Source: Corynebacterium pseudogenitalium | GTDB lineage: Bacteria; Actinomycetota; Actinomycetes; Mycobacteriales; Mycobacteriaceae | NCBI RefSeq assembly: GCF_024453815.1 | Contig: NZ_CP072934.1 | Span: 1,054,001 to 1,118,000, forward strand | Reading direction: 5' to 3' | Length of the DNA stretch: 64,000 nucleotides | In this document: in pieces, positions 22,207 through 31,553 of the stretch | How the letters are laid out: every line of letters starts with the position of its first letter | Numbering within the stretch: position 1 is the first letter of the stretch | Position numbers and translations under genes: made by a program | The notes under the pieces: model-generated | What the model was told of the DNA's origin: nothing | The model's input: the letters and a program-made list of their open reading frames with translations, nothing else | Databases searched by the model: none

Positions 22207-22251
22207 AAAACTGGGAGCGACCCAACAGAAGGGCCGCTCCCAGTTTTGTTT
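22207..22251. terminator. Bidirectional terminator after ilvC
   Basis: AAAACTGGGAGCG pairs with CGCTCCCAGTTTT (22235-22247). T-rich tracts follow in both directions, so it can end ilvBNC and the convergent small membrane-protein gene. Confidence 0.8.
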
Positions 22252-22261
22252 GTGCTTTGCG

Positions 22262-22666
22262 CTATTGCGCTGGTGCCATCTCGGATTCGGGTGCGTCGCT
22301 AAGGACTTCGTCGAGATTCACTGTGGTAGTGACTTCTTCCGGCACTGTCGGTTCGGAAGCGTCAGTGTTCGTCTCGGTAGCAGGCTCAACCGTTTCCGTG
22401 GTGTCTTCTGTCATCGTGGTGGTGATATCGACGGTTTCAGTTGCCGTCACGCTGGGCTGGTTGTTGTTGAATTCTTCTTCACTTTGGCCGCCGGCGAACA
22501 GGGACCACAGTAGCCATGCGAGAAGGAGGAAGACGAGGATGCCAAGGAGCCACTTCCACCAACCGCCGTTCTGCGGAGTTGGCTCGGATGGAGCGGGAAG
22601 GTGGCGTCGCTCCTCTGGTATCTCGAGTGGGGGGTTGTTTGGGGTTTCGTGTGGTTGCTGAGTCAC
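22262..22666 (-). CDS. small single-pass membrane protein with acidic, Thr-rich exterior
   Basis: This 134-residue protein has a hydrophilic proline-rich N-terminus, one strong transmembrane helix (WWKWLLGILVFLLLAWLLWSLFAGG, about residues 35-60) and a Thr/Glu/Val-rich tail with no cysteine. The topology suggests a type-II-like anchor with the acidic tail outside. I recognise no family and its function is unknown. The GTG at 22666 is preceded by AGAAAGGA at good spacing; the much longer in-frame extension upstream covers the divergent transporter promoter and is rejected. Confidence 0.65.
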   Translation of the reverse strand: MTQQPHETPNNPPLEIPEERRHLPAPSEPTPQNGGWWKWLLGILVFLLLAWLLWSLFAGGQSEEEFNNNQPSVTATETVDITTTMTEDTTETVEPATETNTDASEPTVPEEVTTTVNLDEVLSDAPESEMAPAQ

Positions 22667-22753
22667 GTGTTTCCTTTCTTTTTGGTCCAGGCTAGCAAAA
22701 ATCGTTCTGATTGCTTCCGAAGTTGCCCGCTTTACCGATATTAAAAGGTGGAT

Positions 22754-22759
22754 TAGAAT
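22754..22759 (+). promoter_or_regulatory. -10 hexamer of the cation-diffusion transporter (leaderless)
   Basis: TAGAAT ends 6 bases before the ATG at 22766, with no ribosome site between. Confidence 0.5.
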
Positions 22760-22765
22760 TACGGC

Positions 22766-23674
22766 ATGTCGCATAGCCAGGACCACGCTCACACTCACGA
22801 CCACGATCACGTCGGCGACGCGCCACTGCGTGCCCTGCTGATCGCGCTGGGAGTCACCAGCGTGGTCTTTTTCGCAGAATTGATCGGTGGCTGGCTCACC
22901 GGTTCGATGGCGCTGATGGCCGATGCCATGCACATGCTGTCGGACGCTGCTGGACTGATCATTGCGGTGATCGCCGTGGTGATAGGGAAGCGGGCAGCCT
23001 CGATGAAGGCCACGTATGGATATCGGCGCGTTGAAGTACTGGCCGCGGCGACCAACGCGCTGACGGTGCTTGTGATTTCTGTCTGGATCGTGGTGCAGGC
23101 CATTCGTCGAATCTCTGCACCTACTGAGATTGACACGGCACCGATGATGGTGATCGCCCTCATTGGCTTGGTCGCAAACGCGGTATCTGCGTGGGTGCTG
23201 CATAGCCAAAGGGAAAACTCCGTCAACGTTGAGGGCGCGTTTTTGCACGTACTTGTGGACATGCTCGGTTCGGTTGCGGTGCTCGTCGCCGGTGCGGTGA
23301 TTGCTTTTACTGGCAGCCAGCTGCCGGACGTTATCGCTTCCTTCTTGATCGCGGCGTTGGTGTTGCCACGGGCGTGGTCGCTGCTCCGTCACTCCCTCCA
23401 GGTGCTACTGGAGCAGGTCCCTCCGGGATTCGATGTTGAGAGCGTCGAACCGGCCCTGCGAGCAATTGCCGGTGTGGTGGATATCCATGACTTGCACCTG
23501 TGGTCGCTCGATGGGGTGTCCGTATTGGCGACGGTTCACGTGGTTAAGCACCCTGGTGAGCAAGGAGCCCGTGTTCTCGACGACGCCCAAGAAGTGTTGC
23601 GTGAGCTGGGGATTGAGCATTCCACGATCCAGGTTGAGCTGCCCGAACACCGCGGCCACGAGAATGTTTGTTGA
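22766..23674 (+). CDS. cation diffusion facilitator (CzcD/ZitB type)
   Basis: This 302-residue protein exports Zn2+ or related divalent cations in exchange for protons. A His/Asp-rich N-terminus (HSQDHAHTHDHDH) precedes six helices. The metal-site motifs are ADAMHMLSDAAG in TM2 and the equivalent HVLVDMLGSV in TM5 (His/Asp pairs). A cytosolic C-terminal ferredoxin-like domain ends the protein (HDLHLWSLDGVSVLATVHVV). The metal cannot be decided from sequence; Zn2+ is most likely. Confidence 0.92.
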   Translation: MSHSQDHAHTHDHDHVGDAPLRALLIALGVTSVVFFAELIGGWLTGSMALMADAMHMLSDAAGLIIAVIAVVIGKRAASMKATYGYRRVEVLAAATNALTVLVISVWIVVQAIRRISAPTEIDTAPMMVIALIGLVANAVSAWVLHSQRENSVNVEGAFLHVLVDMLGSVAVLVAGAVIAFTGSQLPDVIASFLIAALVLPRAWSLLRHSLQVLLEQVPPGFDVESVEPALRAIAGVVDIHDLHLWSLDGVSVLATVHVVKHPGEQGARVLDDAQEVLRELGIEHSTIQVELPEHRGHENVC

Positions 23675-23682
23675 TTCTGTTC

Positions 23683-23688
23683 TAAAGT
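23683..23688 (+). promoter_or_regulatory. -10 hexamer of the DUF262 gene (leaderless)
   Basis: TAAAGT ends 7 bases before the ATG at 23696, within the 21-base gap after the transporter gene. Confidence 0.5.
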
Positions 23689-23695
23689 ATGACTT

Positions 23696-25579
23696 ATGGG
23701 TTTTACTACGCCAAGCTATTCACTCAAGGATCTCTTCGCGCGGGCTGAGCGCGGAGAGCTGCAGCTACCCGATTTTCAGCGCGAGTATATCTGGGATGTT
23801 GACCGCATTCGCACCCTGGTTACCTCAGTCTTGCGCGGCTATCCAATCGGCTCGTTCCTCGCGTTGGATACACGCGGGACACCAATGCGATTTCGCCCGC
23901 GCCCGCTCGAAGGGCTCGAGCCGAGCGTCAAGGAACCGCAACCGGGGCTGTTGCTTCTCGACGGCCAGCAGCGCCTCACTTCGCTGTACCACGCATTTAA
24001 GGGCGACGGCATCGTCCCGACCGTAGACTTCCTTGGTCGACGCATTCACCGCCAGTTCTTTGTGGATGTGCGGATGGCCGTCTCTGCCGATCCAATGCCG
24101 GTTGAAGCAGTCTTCGCTGTTGACGAAGAAGGCCAGATCCGTTCGCACTTTGGACCGGATATTCCGGAGGGCATCCGGAACCGGGAGGACATGCTGAAGC
24201 ACGGTGTCGTGCCGGTGTCGCTGTTGCTCTGGAAAGAGGGCAATGACCTGCTTTTAGACATGGCGGCGGATGCCGAGGATCATGAAATGCGCGACGCGGT
24301 CAAGCTCTTCCTGAACGAAGTCATGCGCTGGATGCCGGCCTACGATGTTCCAGTGATCCGCATTGACCGGGAGACCTCGCAGATTGGCGTTGGCCAAATC
24401 TTCGCCCACGCAAACTCGGCGGGTGTCCAGATGGATGTTTTCGAGTTGCTGACGGCCATGTTTGCTACGCAAGATCCTGACTTTTTGCTTGCTGAGCATT
24501 GGCGGGGCGTCGAAAAGCAGTTGCGCGAGTACCCAGCTTTGGATGACATTGGGCGCATTGAATTCCTCCGTGCGATGTCACTTTTGCTGACGAGTCGGCA
24601 TGGACACGCTGTTGGACACCGCGGCGACATCTTGAACCTTTCCCTCGATGACTACCGCCAGCATGCGCAAGAAATGGCGGATGCGTTTAAGGCGGCGGCT
24701 GAGTTTATGGCTGAGCGTTGTATTCTCAGCGTGGATCAGGTCCCGTACACCTCGCAGATTGTGCCACTGGCTACGATTTTGGCGCGTTTGGCAGAGCATC
24801 CGCAGTGGGACCGTAGCCAGGAGTCGAAGGACCGTCTCAACCGCTGGTACTGGTCGGGGGTGTTTGGAGAGCTCTACGGTGCGCACGCACCGACGATCCG
24901 TGCGGGCCTCGACGTTACCGAGGTCACCCCGTGGGTGCTGCAAGAGACTGACGCGACGCCACGTACAGTGTCGGACGCCACGTTCTCGGAGTCTCGTTTG
25001 CTTACGGCGACGGAGGAAAGCGGTGTCTACCGCGGACTGTACGCACTGCTGATGGCACGCGGCGCGCTCGACTGGAGGACAGGAAAGCCGTTCAACCGGG
25101 AGACGTTTGCGGAGCTGCAGCCGTACTTCAACACTGTGTTCCCACCTGCGTTTTGTGATGACATTGGCGCTGACCCAGTCGTTGCACAGTCGGTGCTCAA
25201 CCGCACGCCGATGGGTAAGCGCACGGATGTGCTGATTGAGGACAATCAGCCGAAGCGCTACATTCCGCGCCTGCAGTCGAAGTCGCTCATGGACGACGAC
25301 GAGTTTGATGAAGTCCTCGAAGGCCATGAGATGACGCCAATTTTCTTGCTGAACTCTCAGTGGACGGAGTTCTTGGCGGATCGTCGCGAACGTTTCGTCG
25401 GGATTGTCGAGTATGCGCTTGATAAGGCCGTGATCCGCGATATTGATGGCCCACTTGAGTCAGAGGTTGATTTCTCTGAAGAGCCCGAGCCAGAAGTAGA
25501 ACCTGCACCAGCTGCTGAAGAGCCTGAGTTTGAGGCGCCAGAAGTTGAGCAGGAAGAGCCGGAAGGCGAAGAGGATTAA
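23696..25579 (+). CDS. DUF262-domain protein (GmrS-like), orphan
   Basis: This 627-residue protein begins with a DUF262 domain: LPDFQREYIWD, RGYPIGSFL and the nucleotide-linked signature LLLDGQQRLTSLYHAF at about residues 83-98. DUF262 forms the GmrS half of type IV restriction enzymes that cut modified DNA, usually with a DUF1524/HNH nuclease. I find no HNH motif (no H-x-x-P or N-x-x-H cluster) in the C-terminal half, which ends in a tail of about 45 residues rich in Glu and Pro. No methylase or partner nuclease is adjacent. It may be a defence protein with another partner or a housekeeping relative. Confidence 0.8.
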   Translation: MGFTTPSYSLKDLFARAERGELQLPDFQREYIWDVDRIRTLVTSVLRGYPIGSFLALDTRGTPMRFRPRPLEGLEPSVKEPQPGLLLLDGQQRLTSLYHAFKGDGIVPTVDFLGRRIHRQFFVDVRMAVSADPMPVEAVFAVDEEGQIRSHFGPDIPEGIRNREDMLKHGVVPVSLLLWKEGNDLLLDMAADAEDHEMRDAVKLFLNEVMRWMPAYDVPVIRIDRETSQIGVGQIFAHANSAGVQMDVFELLTAMFATQDPDFLLAEHWRGVEKQLREYPALDDIGRIEFLRAMSLLLTSRHGHAVGHRGDILNLSLDDYRQHAQEMADAFKAAAEFMAERCILSVDQVPYTSQIVPLATILARLAEHPQWDRSQESKDRLNRWYWSGVFGELYGAHAPTIRAGLDVTEVTPWVLQETDATPRTVSDATFSESRLLTATEESGVYRGLYALLMARGALDWRTGKPFNRETFAELQPYFNTVFPPAFCDDIGADPVVAQSVLNRTPMGKRTDVLIEDNQPKRYIPRLQSKSLMDDDEFDEVLEGHEMTPIFLLNSQWTEFLADRRERFVGIVEYALDKAVIRDIDGPLESEVDFSEEPEPEVEPAPAAEEPEFEAPEVEQEEPEGEED

Positions 25580-26459
25580 GCAGGTTGGGATACGGCAGCG
25601 TTGCCTCGCATTGTTGTGCGTGGCAACGCTGCTTGTTGCTTGCTCGCCAGAGCAACAATTAGGCCCGCTGGGAGAGGCGAGGAAAGTCAACCAGTCGCGC
25701 CATGTATCAGCGATGTTTGAGCAGCATCCTGTCGTGTTAGCAGACCGGACGGGGCTTGCATCGTTGCAGTATTTCTTCCGTGCTTCCGAGACGCTAGTGG
25801 TGTCGGATCCTTCAGTAGAAGCACAGCTGCGAGCTGCCTCAATCGCCGTTGTTGCCCACGCCCCGATGTTGGTCTACGACCCGAACCGACACAACGAGAT
25901 TCTGCAAGAAACCGAGCGTTTACATACCTATACGGTGCTTACGGTTGGTGATGTGCCACTGGCGCAAACCACTGGACGGATGCGTGTGTACCGCGACCCG
26001 GGTGGGCGGGGAGCTTTAGGCCCGATGACGTCGCTGATGTTTGAGGAACGATTGATATCCTCACCCGAGTCTGCTGCGCAGGAAGTGGCGAAGTTGCGCT
26101 CGCGTGAGCCGACCTGGCTGAGAGCCGCGTGGGCGGACCCTGCCGTGATGAAGGGGGCGCAGGCAAGACCATTCCCGATTCTCTCCCGCAGGGATGCCGA
26201 TATGGCTCCGTTGGTTGTGGCGACGGCGAATACTTCGATTGCCGCGATCGCGAATGCGCGCAGCTTTGGGGCGAAGGTTGTCTTCGTGGACGAGCCGGAC
26301 CCGAGAGCATCCTTTGAAACACTATTTGCTCTTGCAGGGTTAGCGGACGGCCCGCTCGTTGCACTTGGAACCGATTTCGGGACCAGCGACGAGCTATCGC
26401 GCAGGATTTCGCAAGCGGAAGAAAAGTATCAGGCTAACCGCAGGACAACCGGTAACTGA
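25545..26459 (+). CDS. lipoprotein with a CWB2-like domain (first of a pair)
   Basis: This 304-residue secreted lipoprotein has a very basic start (RKSRKAKRIK), a hydrophobic core (LALLCVATLLVA) and a lipobox LVAC with Cys33. The mature part has a repeat like cell-wall-binding repeat 2: SETLVVSDPSVEAQLRAASIAVVAHAPMLVYDP, then a later copy in VVATANTSIAAIANARSFGAKVVF. Its start is not clear: TTG at 25545 (with GAGG 9 bases upstream) or TTG at 25530, both inside the 3' end of the DUF262 gene. It resembles the lipoprotein at 29256, beyond serA and leuB. The ligand is unknown. Confidence 0.7.
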   Translation: MSRKSRKAKRIKQVGIRQRCLALLCVATLLVACSPEQQLGPLGEARKVNQSRHVSAMFEQHPVVLADRTGLASLQYFFRASETLVVSDPSVEAQLRAASIAVVAHAPMLVYDPNRHNEILQETERLHTYTVLTVGDVPLAQTTGRMRVYRDPGGRGALGPMTSLMFEERLISSPESAAQEVAKLRSREPTWLRAAWADPAVMKGAQARPFPILSRRDADMAPLVVATANTSIAAIANARSFGAKVVFVDEPDPRASFETLFALAGLADGPLVALGTDFGTSDELSRRISQAEEKYQANRRTTGN

Positions 26460-26515
26460 CCTATTAAGGTGTTCGGGGTATCCACTCTGTTTGATTCTCA
26501 GGAGACCCCATTCTT

Positions 26516-28102
26516 ATGTCGAAACCTGTTGTCCTCATCGCCGATAAACTTTCCCAGTCAACCGTTGACGCACTTGGCGACGCGGTGGAAGTCCAGTGGG
26601 TAGATGGCCCAAACCGTGAGGCGCTGCTCGCGGCAGTCCCCGCCGCGGACGCGCTGCTTGTTCGCTCAGCAACGACGGTCGATCGTGAGGTGATCGAAGC
26701 AGGTGCAAACCTTAAGATTATCGGCCGTGCTGGTGTCGGTCTTGACAACGTTGATATTCCGGCGGCAACCGAGCACGGTGTGATGGTTGCTAACGCCCCG
26801 ACCTCGAATATTCACTCAGCCTGTGAGCACGCAATCGCATTGCTGCTTTCTACCGCTCGCCAGATTCCGGCAGCTGATTCCACGCTGCGTAATGGTGAGT
26901 GGAAGCGCTCGGCGTTTAAAGGCACCGAGATCTTCGGCAAGACCGTAGGCATTGTCGGCTTCGGGCACATTGGCCAGCTGTTCGCGCACCGTCTGTCTGC
27001 GTTCGAAACCACGATCGTCGCATACGACCCTTACGCGAACCCTGCGCGTGCAGCGCAGATGGGTGTCGAGCTCGTCGAGCTCGAGGAGCTGATGGCTCGT
27101 GCAGATTTTGTGACGATCCACTTGCCGAAGACGAAAGAAACTGCAGGCATGTTCAATGCGGAGCTGCTTTCGAAGGCCAAGCCGGGACAGATCATTATCA
27201 ATGCGGCCCGCGGTGGCCTCGTTGATGAGCAGGCGCTTGCCGACGCCATCAAGTCTGGCCACATTCGTGGTGCAGGTTTCGACGTGTATGCAACCGAGCC
27301 GTGCACGGATTCGCCGCTGTTTGAACTCGAAGAGGTCGTCGTAACGCCGCACCTTGGCGCATCTACGGCTGAGGCGCAGGACCGCGCGGGTACTGACGTT
27401 GCGGATTCTGTGTTGAAGGCACTGGCCGGCGAGTTCGTCGCTGATGCTGTCAACGTTGCTGGTGGCAACGCGGGCGAGGAGGTAGCTCGTTGGCTCGACT
27501 TGTCGCGCAAGCTTGGGCTGCTTGCAGGCAAGCTACTGGAAGAGGCTCCGGTATCGCTGAAGGTGACGGCTCGCGGTGAGCTGTCCACGGAGGAAGTCAA
27601 CCTGTTGGGCCTGTCTGCTGTGCGCGGTCTGTTCTCGGGCATCGTCGATGAGCCTGTGACGTTTGTGAACGCACCTGCTATCGCTGAGGCCCGCGGATTG
27701 AGCTATACGGTCGAGACAGAGACTGAAGCACTGACGCACCGCAGCGCGCTCGAGGTCCAGGCCGTTGGGGCAGAAGGGCAGACCGCTACGGTGACTGGCG
27801 CGCTGACGAGCCTGGAGGGCGTTGAGAAGATCGTTCGCATCAATGGTCGCGGTGTAGACATGCGTGCGGAAGGCCGCAACTTGTTCTTCCGCTACACCGA
27901 TGTCCCTGGAGCGCTCGGAAAGGTGGGTTCGCAGCTTGGTGCGCACGATATCAATATCGATGCTGCCGCGCTGACTCGCACCACGAAGGGCGACGGTGCG
28001 GTGCTTATCCTGCGCGTGGATAAGGAAGTTCCAGAGCAGCTCGAGGAGCAGATCGCGCAGTCTATCGACGCCACTTCGATCCAGCTCGATTTGGATTCCT
28101 AA
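26516..28102 (+). CDS. serA: D-3-phosphoglycerate dehydrogenase
   Basis: SerA (528 residues, the long actinobacterial type) oxidises 3-phosphoglycerate with NAD+ in the first step of serine synthesis. It has the Rossmann segment [17 protein letters not shown], the NAAR motif ([12 protein letters not shown]) and the catalytic block [12 protein letters not shown] with its His. An intervening allosteric-substrate domain and a C-terminal ACT domain ([21 protein letters not shown]) provide serine inhibition. AGGAGA lies about 10 bases before the ATG, so this is a leadered gene. Confidence 0.97.
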   Translation: MSKPVVLIADKLSQSTVDALGDAVEVQWVDGPNREALLAAVPAADALLVRSATTVDREVIEAGANLKIIGRAGVGLDNVDIPAATEHGVMVANAPTSNIHSACEHAIALLLSTARQIPAADSTLRNGEWKRSAFKGTEIFGKTVGIVGFGHIGQLFAHRLSAFETTIVAYDPYANPARAAQMGVELVELEELMARADFVTIHLPKTKETAGMFNAELLSKAKPGQIIINAARGGLVDEQALADAIKSGHIRGAGFDVYATEPCTDSPLFELEEVVVTPHLGASTAEAQDRAGTDVADSVLKALAGEFVADAVNVAGGNAGEEVARWLDLSRKLGLLAGKLLEEAPVSLKVTARGELSTEEVNLLGLSAVRGLFSGIVDEPVTFVNAPAIAEARGLSYTVETETEALTHRSALEVQAVGAEGQTATVTGALTSLEGVEKIVRINGRGVDMRAEGRNLFFRYTDVPGALGKVGSQLGAHDINIDAAALTRTTKGDGAVLILRVDKEVPEQLEEQIAQSIDATSIQLDLDS

Positions 28103-28120
28103 AGGCGGTTCCCTCACGGG

Positions 28121-28150
28121 CGGACAGTGTTACACTAAACGCACTGTCCG
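28121..28150 (+). promoter_or_regulatory. leuB promoter nested in two palindromes (probable operator)
   Basis: CGGACAGTG (28121-28129) and CACTGTCCG (28142-28150) are perfect inverted repeats 12 bases apart. Inside lies AGTGTTACACT (28126-28136), itself a perfect palindrome around a central T, whose right half is the -10 hexamer TACACT (28131-28136). The predicted start of transcription falls in the right arm, so a full RNA hairpin would not form from this promoter. A repressor site is the better reading. In C. glutamicum leuB is repressed by the IclR-type LtbR, and an LtbR-like gene is present at 37307. Confidence 0.6.
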
Positions 28151-28174
28151 TCTGGTGAGAAAGGAATCCCAAAA

Positions 28175-29191
28175 ATGAAGGTTGCTGTTATTGGTGGGGA
28201 CGGCATCGGCCCTGAAGTGATGGCAGAGGGGCTCAAAGTTCTGAATGCTGTTCGCTCGGACGTAGATACCACGGATTTTGACCTCGGTGCGCGTCGATAC
28301 CTGCGTAACGGCGAGCTGCTCACGGACGGTGACCTCGAGGCGCTGTGTGAACATGACGCAATCCTGCTCGGCGCAGTCGGGGACCCGCGAAAGGTTCCCG
28401 CTGGTGTGCTTGAGCGCGGGCTCCTGTTGCCACTGCGCTTCAAGCTGGATCACTATGTCAACCTGCGCCCGTCGCGCTTGTACAAGAGTGTGACCTCGCC
28501 GCTGGCACGGCCGGGTGACATTGACTTTGTAGTTGTCCGCGAGGGAACCGAGGGGCTCTATGCCGGCAATGGTGGCACGCTGCGCGAAGGTACCGAGCAT
28601 GAGGTTGCCTCCGAAGTTTCTCAAAACACCTATTACGGTGTTGAGCGCGTCGTGCGCTACGCCTTTGAGCTTGCTCAGCAGCGCCGCAAGAAGTTGACTC
28701 TTGTGCACAAGACGAACGTCCTGGTCAACGCTGGTGGTTTGTGGCAGCGAGTCTTCGACGAGGTCGCGCAGGAGTTCCCAGAGGTGACCACGAACTACCA
28801 CCACATCGACGCGGCGACTATTTACATGGTCAGCGACCCTTCGCAGTACGACGTCATTGTGACGGATAACCTGTTCGGCGATATTTTGACTGACTTGGCC
28901 GGCGCAGTTGCAGGTGGTGTGGGCCTTGCGTGCTCGGGCAATATCAACGCGGCAAAGGTCACGCCTTCGATGTTTGAGCCAGTCCACGGTTCTGCACCGG
29001 ATATTGCAGGTCAGGGGATCGCCGACCCGTGCGCGATGATTCTCTCCGTCGCGATGATGCTGCGCTTCCTCGGCGATGAAGACAATGCCCAGAAAATTGA
29101 AGCGGCCGTGGAAAAGGAAGTGACGGGCCGCGAAGGGGCTGACATTGTGACGACTGAGGTTGGCGACCGGATTGCTGCCGCGCTGAGGTAA
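28175..29191 (+). CDS. leuB: 3-isopropylmalate dehydrogenase
   Basis: LeuB (338 residues) performs the NAD-dependent oxidative decarboxylation step of leucine synthesis. [16 protein letters not shown] is the N-terminus, [12 protein letters not shown] motif appears as [13 protein letters not shown], and [18 protein letters not shown] is the NAD-binding signature. AGAAAGGA stands about 9 bases before the ATG. The gene has its own promoter with nested palindromes rather than being read only from serA. leuC and leuD are 9 kb away under the IclR-type regulator. Confidence 0.97.
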   Translation: MKVAVIGGDGIGPEVMAEGLKVLNAVRSDVDTTDFDLGARRYLRNGELLTDGDLEALCEHDAILLGAVGDPRKVPAGVLERGLLLPLRFKLDHYVNLRPSRLYKSVTSPLARPGDIDFVVVREGTEGLYAGNGGTLREGTEHEVASEVSQNTYYGVERVVRYAFELAQQRRKKLTLVHKTNVLVNAGGLWQRVFDEVAQEFPEVTTNYHHIDAATIYMVSDPSQYDVIVTDNLFGDILTDLAGAVAGGVGLACSGNINAAKVTPSMFEPVHGSAPDIAGQGIADPCAMILSVAMMLRFLGDEDNAQKIEAAVEKEVTGREGADIVTTEVGDRIAAALR

Positions 29192-29255
29192 CCACGTAGG
29201 GTTGAGGCCAGATTTAAACAGGACCTCCGTGTAGGAAAGGCGGGAGACATTGAAG

Positions 29256-30719
29256 ATGGCTTCGACCCGGCATCGTGTTGGCAGCGTCATCGTTGCGCTC
29301 GGTGTCGCAACGGCAAGCTTGAGTGCGTGCGCAACTGGCGACGCCGAAAAAGGAGCGCAGGGCGCGCAAGCCTTGGAGATGTCCGGTGCCGAGGTTATTC
29401 AAGACCCAGACGGTACCGGCGCGGAAGTTTCGAAGCGGTTGTATCCAGCGTCGGACGCTGTGGTTGTCGCGGGTAAGGAGCGGGAGTCGCAACTGCTTGG
29501 TGCGGCAATCGCCCTGGAACGTGGCATCCCTTTGTTAGTGCGTTGGCCAGGTACAGACGAGACTGTTGATGTAGAGATTCAACGTCTAGGCGCCACCGAA
29601 GTCATCACGCCATCAGAGGAAGCGGGCGTGGAGCCGCTGCAAAGCGACAACCCTGAGCGTGATATCGCCACAGTTGCGGCTACGCAGCCACAGCAACCTG
29701 GGGCACTCACACTGCCACCGGTCCTGGTGACGGAGGAGACGTCGCTTGGAGCCGCCGTGTCCGCGCGTGCAGCAGGTGCGGAACTCGAAGTCTTGCAGTT
29801 CCCGGATCCACGTATCACCTCAGACGCTATGCGCACAGTGTTGGAGCAAGACACGCTCGCCCTTGGACTGCAATGGGGCAACACCGAAATGTACCGGGAC
29901 AAGATCACGCTCGCGACCCACGGTGAATTACCTGGAGGTGGCGGTCTTGTCTTTCCCGGACGGCGCATGATTGCGCTGTACGGGCACCCGTCGGGCCCAG
30001 CACTCGGCGTTATGGGGGAGCAGCCTCCGGCTGAAGCGGCGCAGCTAGCAACATCGTATGCGCAACAGTACCAACCGTTGGACGGGCAGCCGGTGATCCC
30101 TGCGTTCGAGATTATTGTCACGGTGGCTTCGCAATCTCCCGGCCCTGACGGCGACTACTCCAACGAGACAGCGATCGAGGACCTCGTACCGTACATCGAT
30201 GCGATCACTGAGGCTGGTGGCTACGCGGTGCTCGACCTCCAGCCCGGTCAGGGTGATTTCCTTCACCAGGCTCGACTCTACGAAGAGCTCCTGCTTCGGC
30301 CGAACGTGGGGTTGGCCCTCGATGCCGAGTGGAAGCTGAATCCCGGCGAGCAGCCATTGTCGCGTATCGGGTCGGCAACCTCGGGCGAGATTAATGCTGT
30401 TGCTGATTGGCTTGCGGCCCTCGTTCGAGAGCACAAACTGCCACAAAAGATGCTCATCCTGCACCAGTTCAGGCTGGACATGTACCCGGATCGTGAAAAT
30501 ATCCGCACTGACCAGCCGGAATTGGCGTGGGTGCTCCATGCGGACGGCCACGGCGTGCCGGAGCAGAAGTTTGATACCTGGAACGTCCTGCGTCAAGGTT
30601 TGAGTCCTGATTACTTCATGGCGTGGAAGAACTTTATCGACGAGGACACCCCAACCTTTAGCCCGGAGCAGACATACAACGACGTCCAACCTCGGCCGTG
30701 GTTCGTGAGCTACCAATAA
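29256..30719 (+). CDS. lipoprotein with CWB2-like repeat and C-terminal barrel-like domain (second of a pair)
   Basis: This 487-residue secreted lipoprotein has a lipobox LSAC with Cys25. A CWB2-like region (SDAVVVAGKERESQLLGAAIALERGIPLLV, then EIQRLGATEVITP) matches the layout of the lipoprotein at 25545. The C-terminal 220 residues (YAVLDLQPGQGDFLHQARLYEELL, VGLALDAEWKL, MLILHQFRLDMYPDR) look like a TIM-barrel or glycoside-hydrolase-like fold, but I recognise no family or catalytic pair with certainty. The ATG at 29256 has GGGAG 8-9 bases upstream. A cell-envelope role is inferred from export. Confidence 0.72.
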   Translation: MASTRHRVGSVIVALGVATASLSACATGDAEKGAQGAQALEMSGAEVIQDPDGTGAEVSKRLYPASDAVVVAGKERESQLLGAAIALERGIPLLVRWPGTDETVDVEIQRLGATEVITPSEEAGVEPLQSDNPERDIATVAATQPQQPGALTLPPVLVTEETSLGAAVSARAAGAELEVLQFPDPRITSDAMRTVLEQDTLALGLQWGNTEMYRDKITLATHGELPGGGGLVFPGRRMIALYGHPSGPALGVMGEQPPAEAAQLATSYAQQYQPLDGQPVIPAFEIIVTVASQSPGPDGDYSNETAIEDLVPYIDAITEAGGYAVLDLQPGQGDFLHQARLYEELLLRPNVGLALDAEWKLNPGEQPLSRIGSATSGEINAVADWLAALVREHKLPQKMLILHQFRLDMYPDRENIRTDQPELAWVLHADGHGVPEQKFDTWNVLRQGLSPDYFMAWKNFIDEDTPTFSPEQTYNDVQPRPWFVSYQ

Positions 30720-30742
30720 AGTGCGAGCAGCCTTCGGGGTTG

Positions 30743-30748
30743 TATGCT
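30743..30748 (+). promoter_or_regulatory. -10 hexamer of the FAH-family gene (leaderless)
   Basis: TATGCT ends 7 bases before the ATG at 30756 and argues against the ATG at 30744, which lies inside the hexamer. Confidence 0.5.
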
Positions 30749-30755
30749 CGTCCCT

Positions 30756-31547
30756 ATGCGTTTTGGACGAATTGCTACACCCGAAGGCATGACCTTCGCT
30801 GTCATTGATGAAGCGGCGACGACCGCGCGTGCTATTGCTGGTACGCCATTCACCGACCCTGAGTTCACCGGCAAAGAGTGGAAGCTTGAAGAGGTGAGGC
30901 TGCTTGCACCGACGTTGCCGTCGAAAATTGTGGCAGTCGGCCGCAACTACGCGGACCACGTCAAGGAAGTCTTTCAACAGACCGCGGATGATTTGCCGCC
31001 GACGATTTTCATCAAACCGCCGACAGCAGTTGTCGGTCCCGGCGCGCTAATTCGCATCCCCAAGTTCGCTACCCGCGTTGAGTTCGAGGGAGAGCTTGCA
31101 CTCGTCATCGGCGTGCCGTGTAAGAACGTGAAAGCGGACCAGTGGAAGTCGGTAGTGCGTGGTGTCACCATTATTAACGACGTCAGCTCGCGTGATCTCC
31201 AGTTCTCCGATGGGCAGTGGGCACGCGCGAAGGGCATGGATACCTTCGCTCCGCTAGGGCCATGGATTGAGACAGATCTTGAGCGCTTCAATTTTGATTC
31301 GCTGCCGATCAAGGCGCACCTCACACATGAGGGGGAGACTGCGACAAAGCAGGATTCCAACTCGGACCAGATGATTAAGTCGATCGGCGAAATCGTCGAG
31401 TGGGTCAGCGAGTCATTCACGTTGCTTCCGGGCGATGTCATCGCAACTGGCTCACCTGCGGGGACCGCGGAAATGGTCCCGGGCGACGTGATTGAGATTG
31501 AGATCCCAGGTATCGGCTCGCTGACTAACCCGGTGGCGCGCGCCTAG
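30756..31547 (+). CDS. FAH-family hydrolase, Odx-like oxaloacetate decarboxylase candidate
   Basis: This 263-residue protein belongs to the fumarylacetoacetate hydrolase fold. KIVAVGRNYADHVKE opens the core. The metal ligands are expected in EFEGELALVIG (two Glu) and in NDVSSRDLQ (Asp), and GDVIATGSPAGT closes it. The C. glutamicum gene at this syntenic place, between leuB and gltX, is odx, an oxaloacetate decarboxylase. By family alone it could also be an acylpyruvase or a hydroxyhepta-dienedioate isomerase. It converges on the isochorismate synthase-like gene with six bases between the stop codons. Confidence 0.85.
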   Translation: MRFGRIATPEGMTFAVIDEAATTARAIAGTPFTDPEFTGKEWKLEEVRLLAPTLPSKIVAVGRNYADHVKEVFQQTADDLPPTIFIKPPTAVVGPGALIRIPKFATRVEFEGELALVIGVPCKNVKADQWKSVVRGVTIINDVSSRDLQFSDGQWARAKGMDTFAPLGPWIETDLERFNFDSLPIKAHLTHEGETATKQDSNSDQMIKSIGEIVEWVSESFTLLPGDVIATGSPAGTAEMVPGDVIEIEIPGIGSLTNPVARA

Positions 31548-31553
31548 TTGGGG

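Noticed and set aside
28121..28150. Rho-independent terminator of serA
   Set aside because: The inverted repeat has no following T run, and its loop contains a good -10 hexamer for leuB at suitable distance, so an operator-promoter is the better reading.
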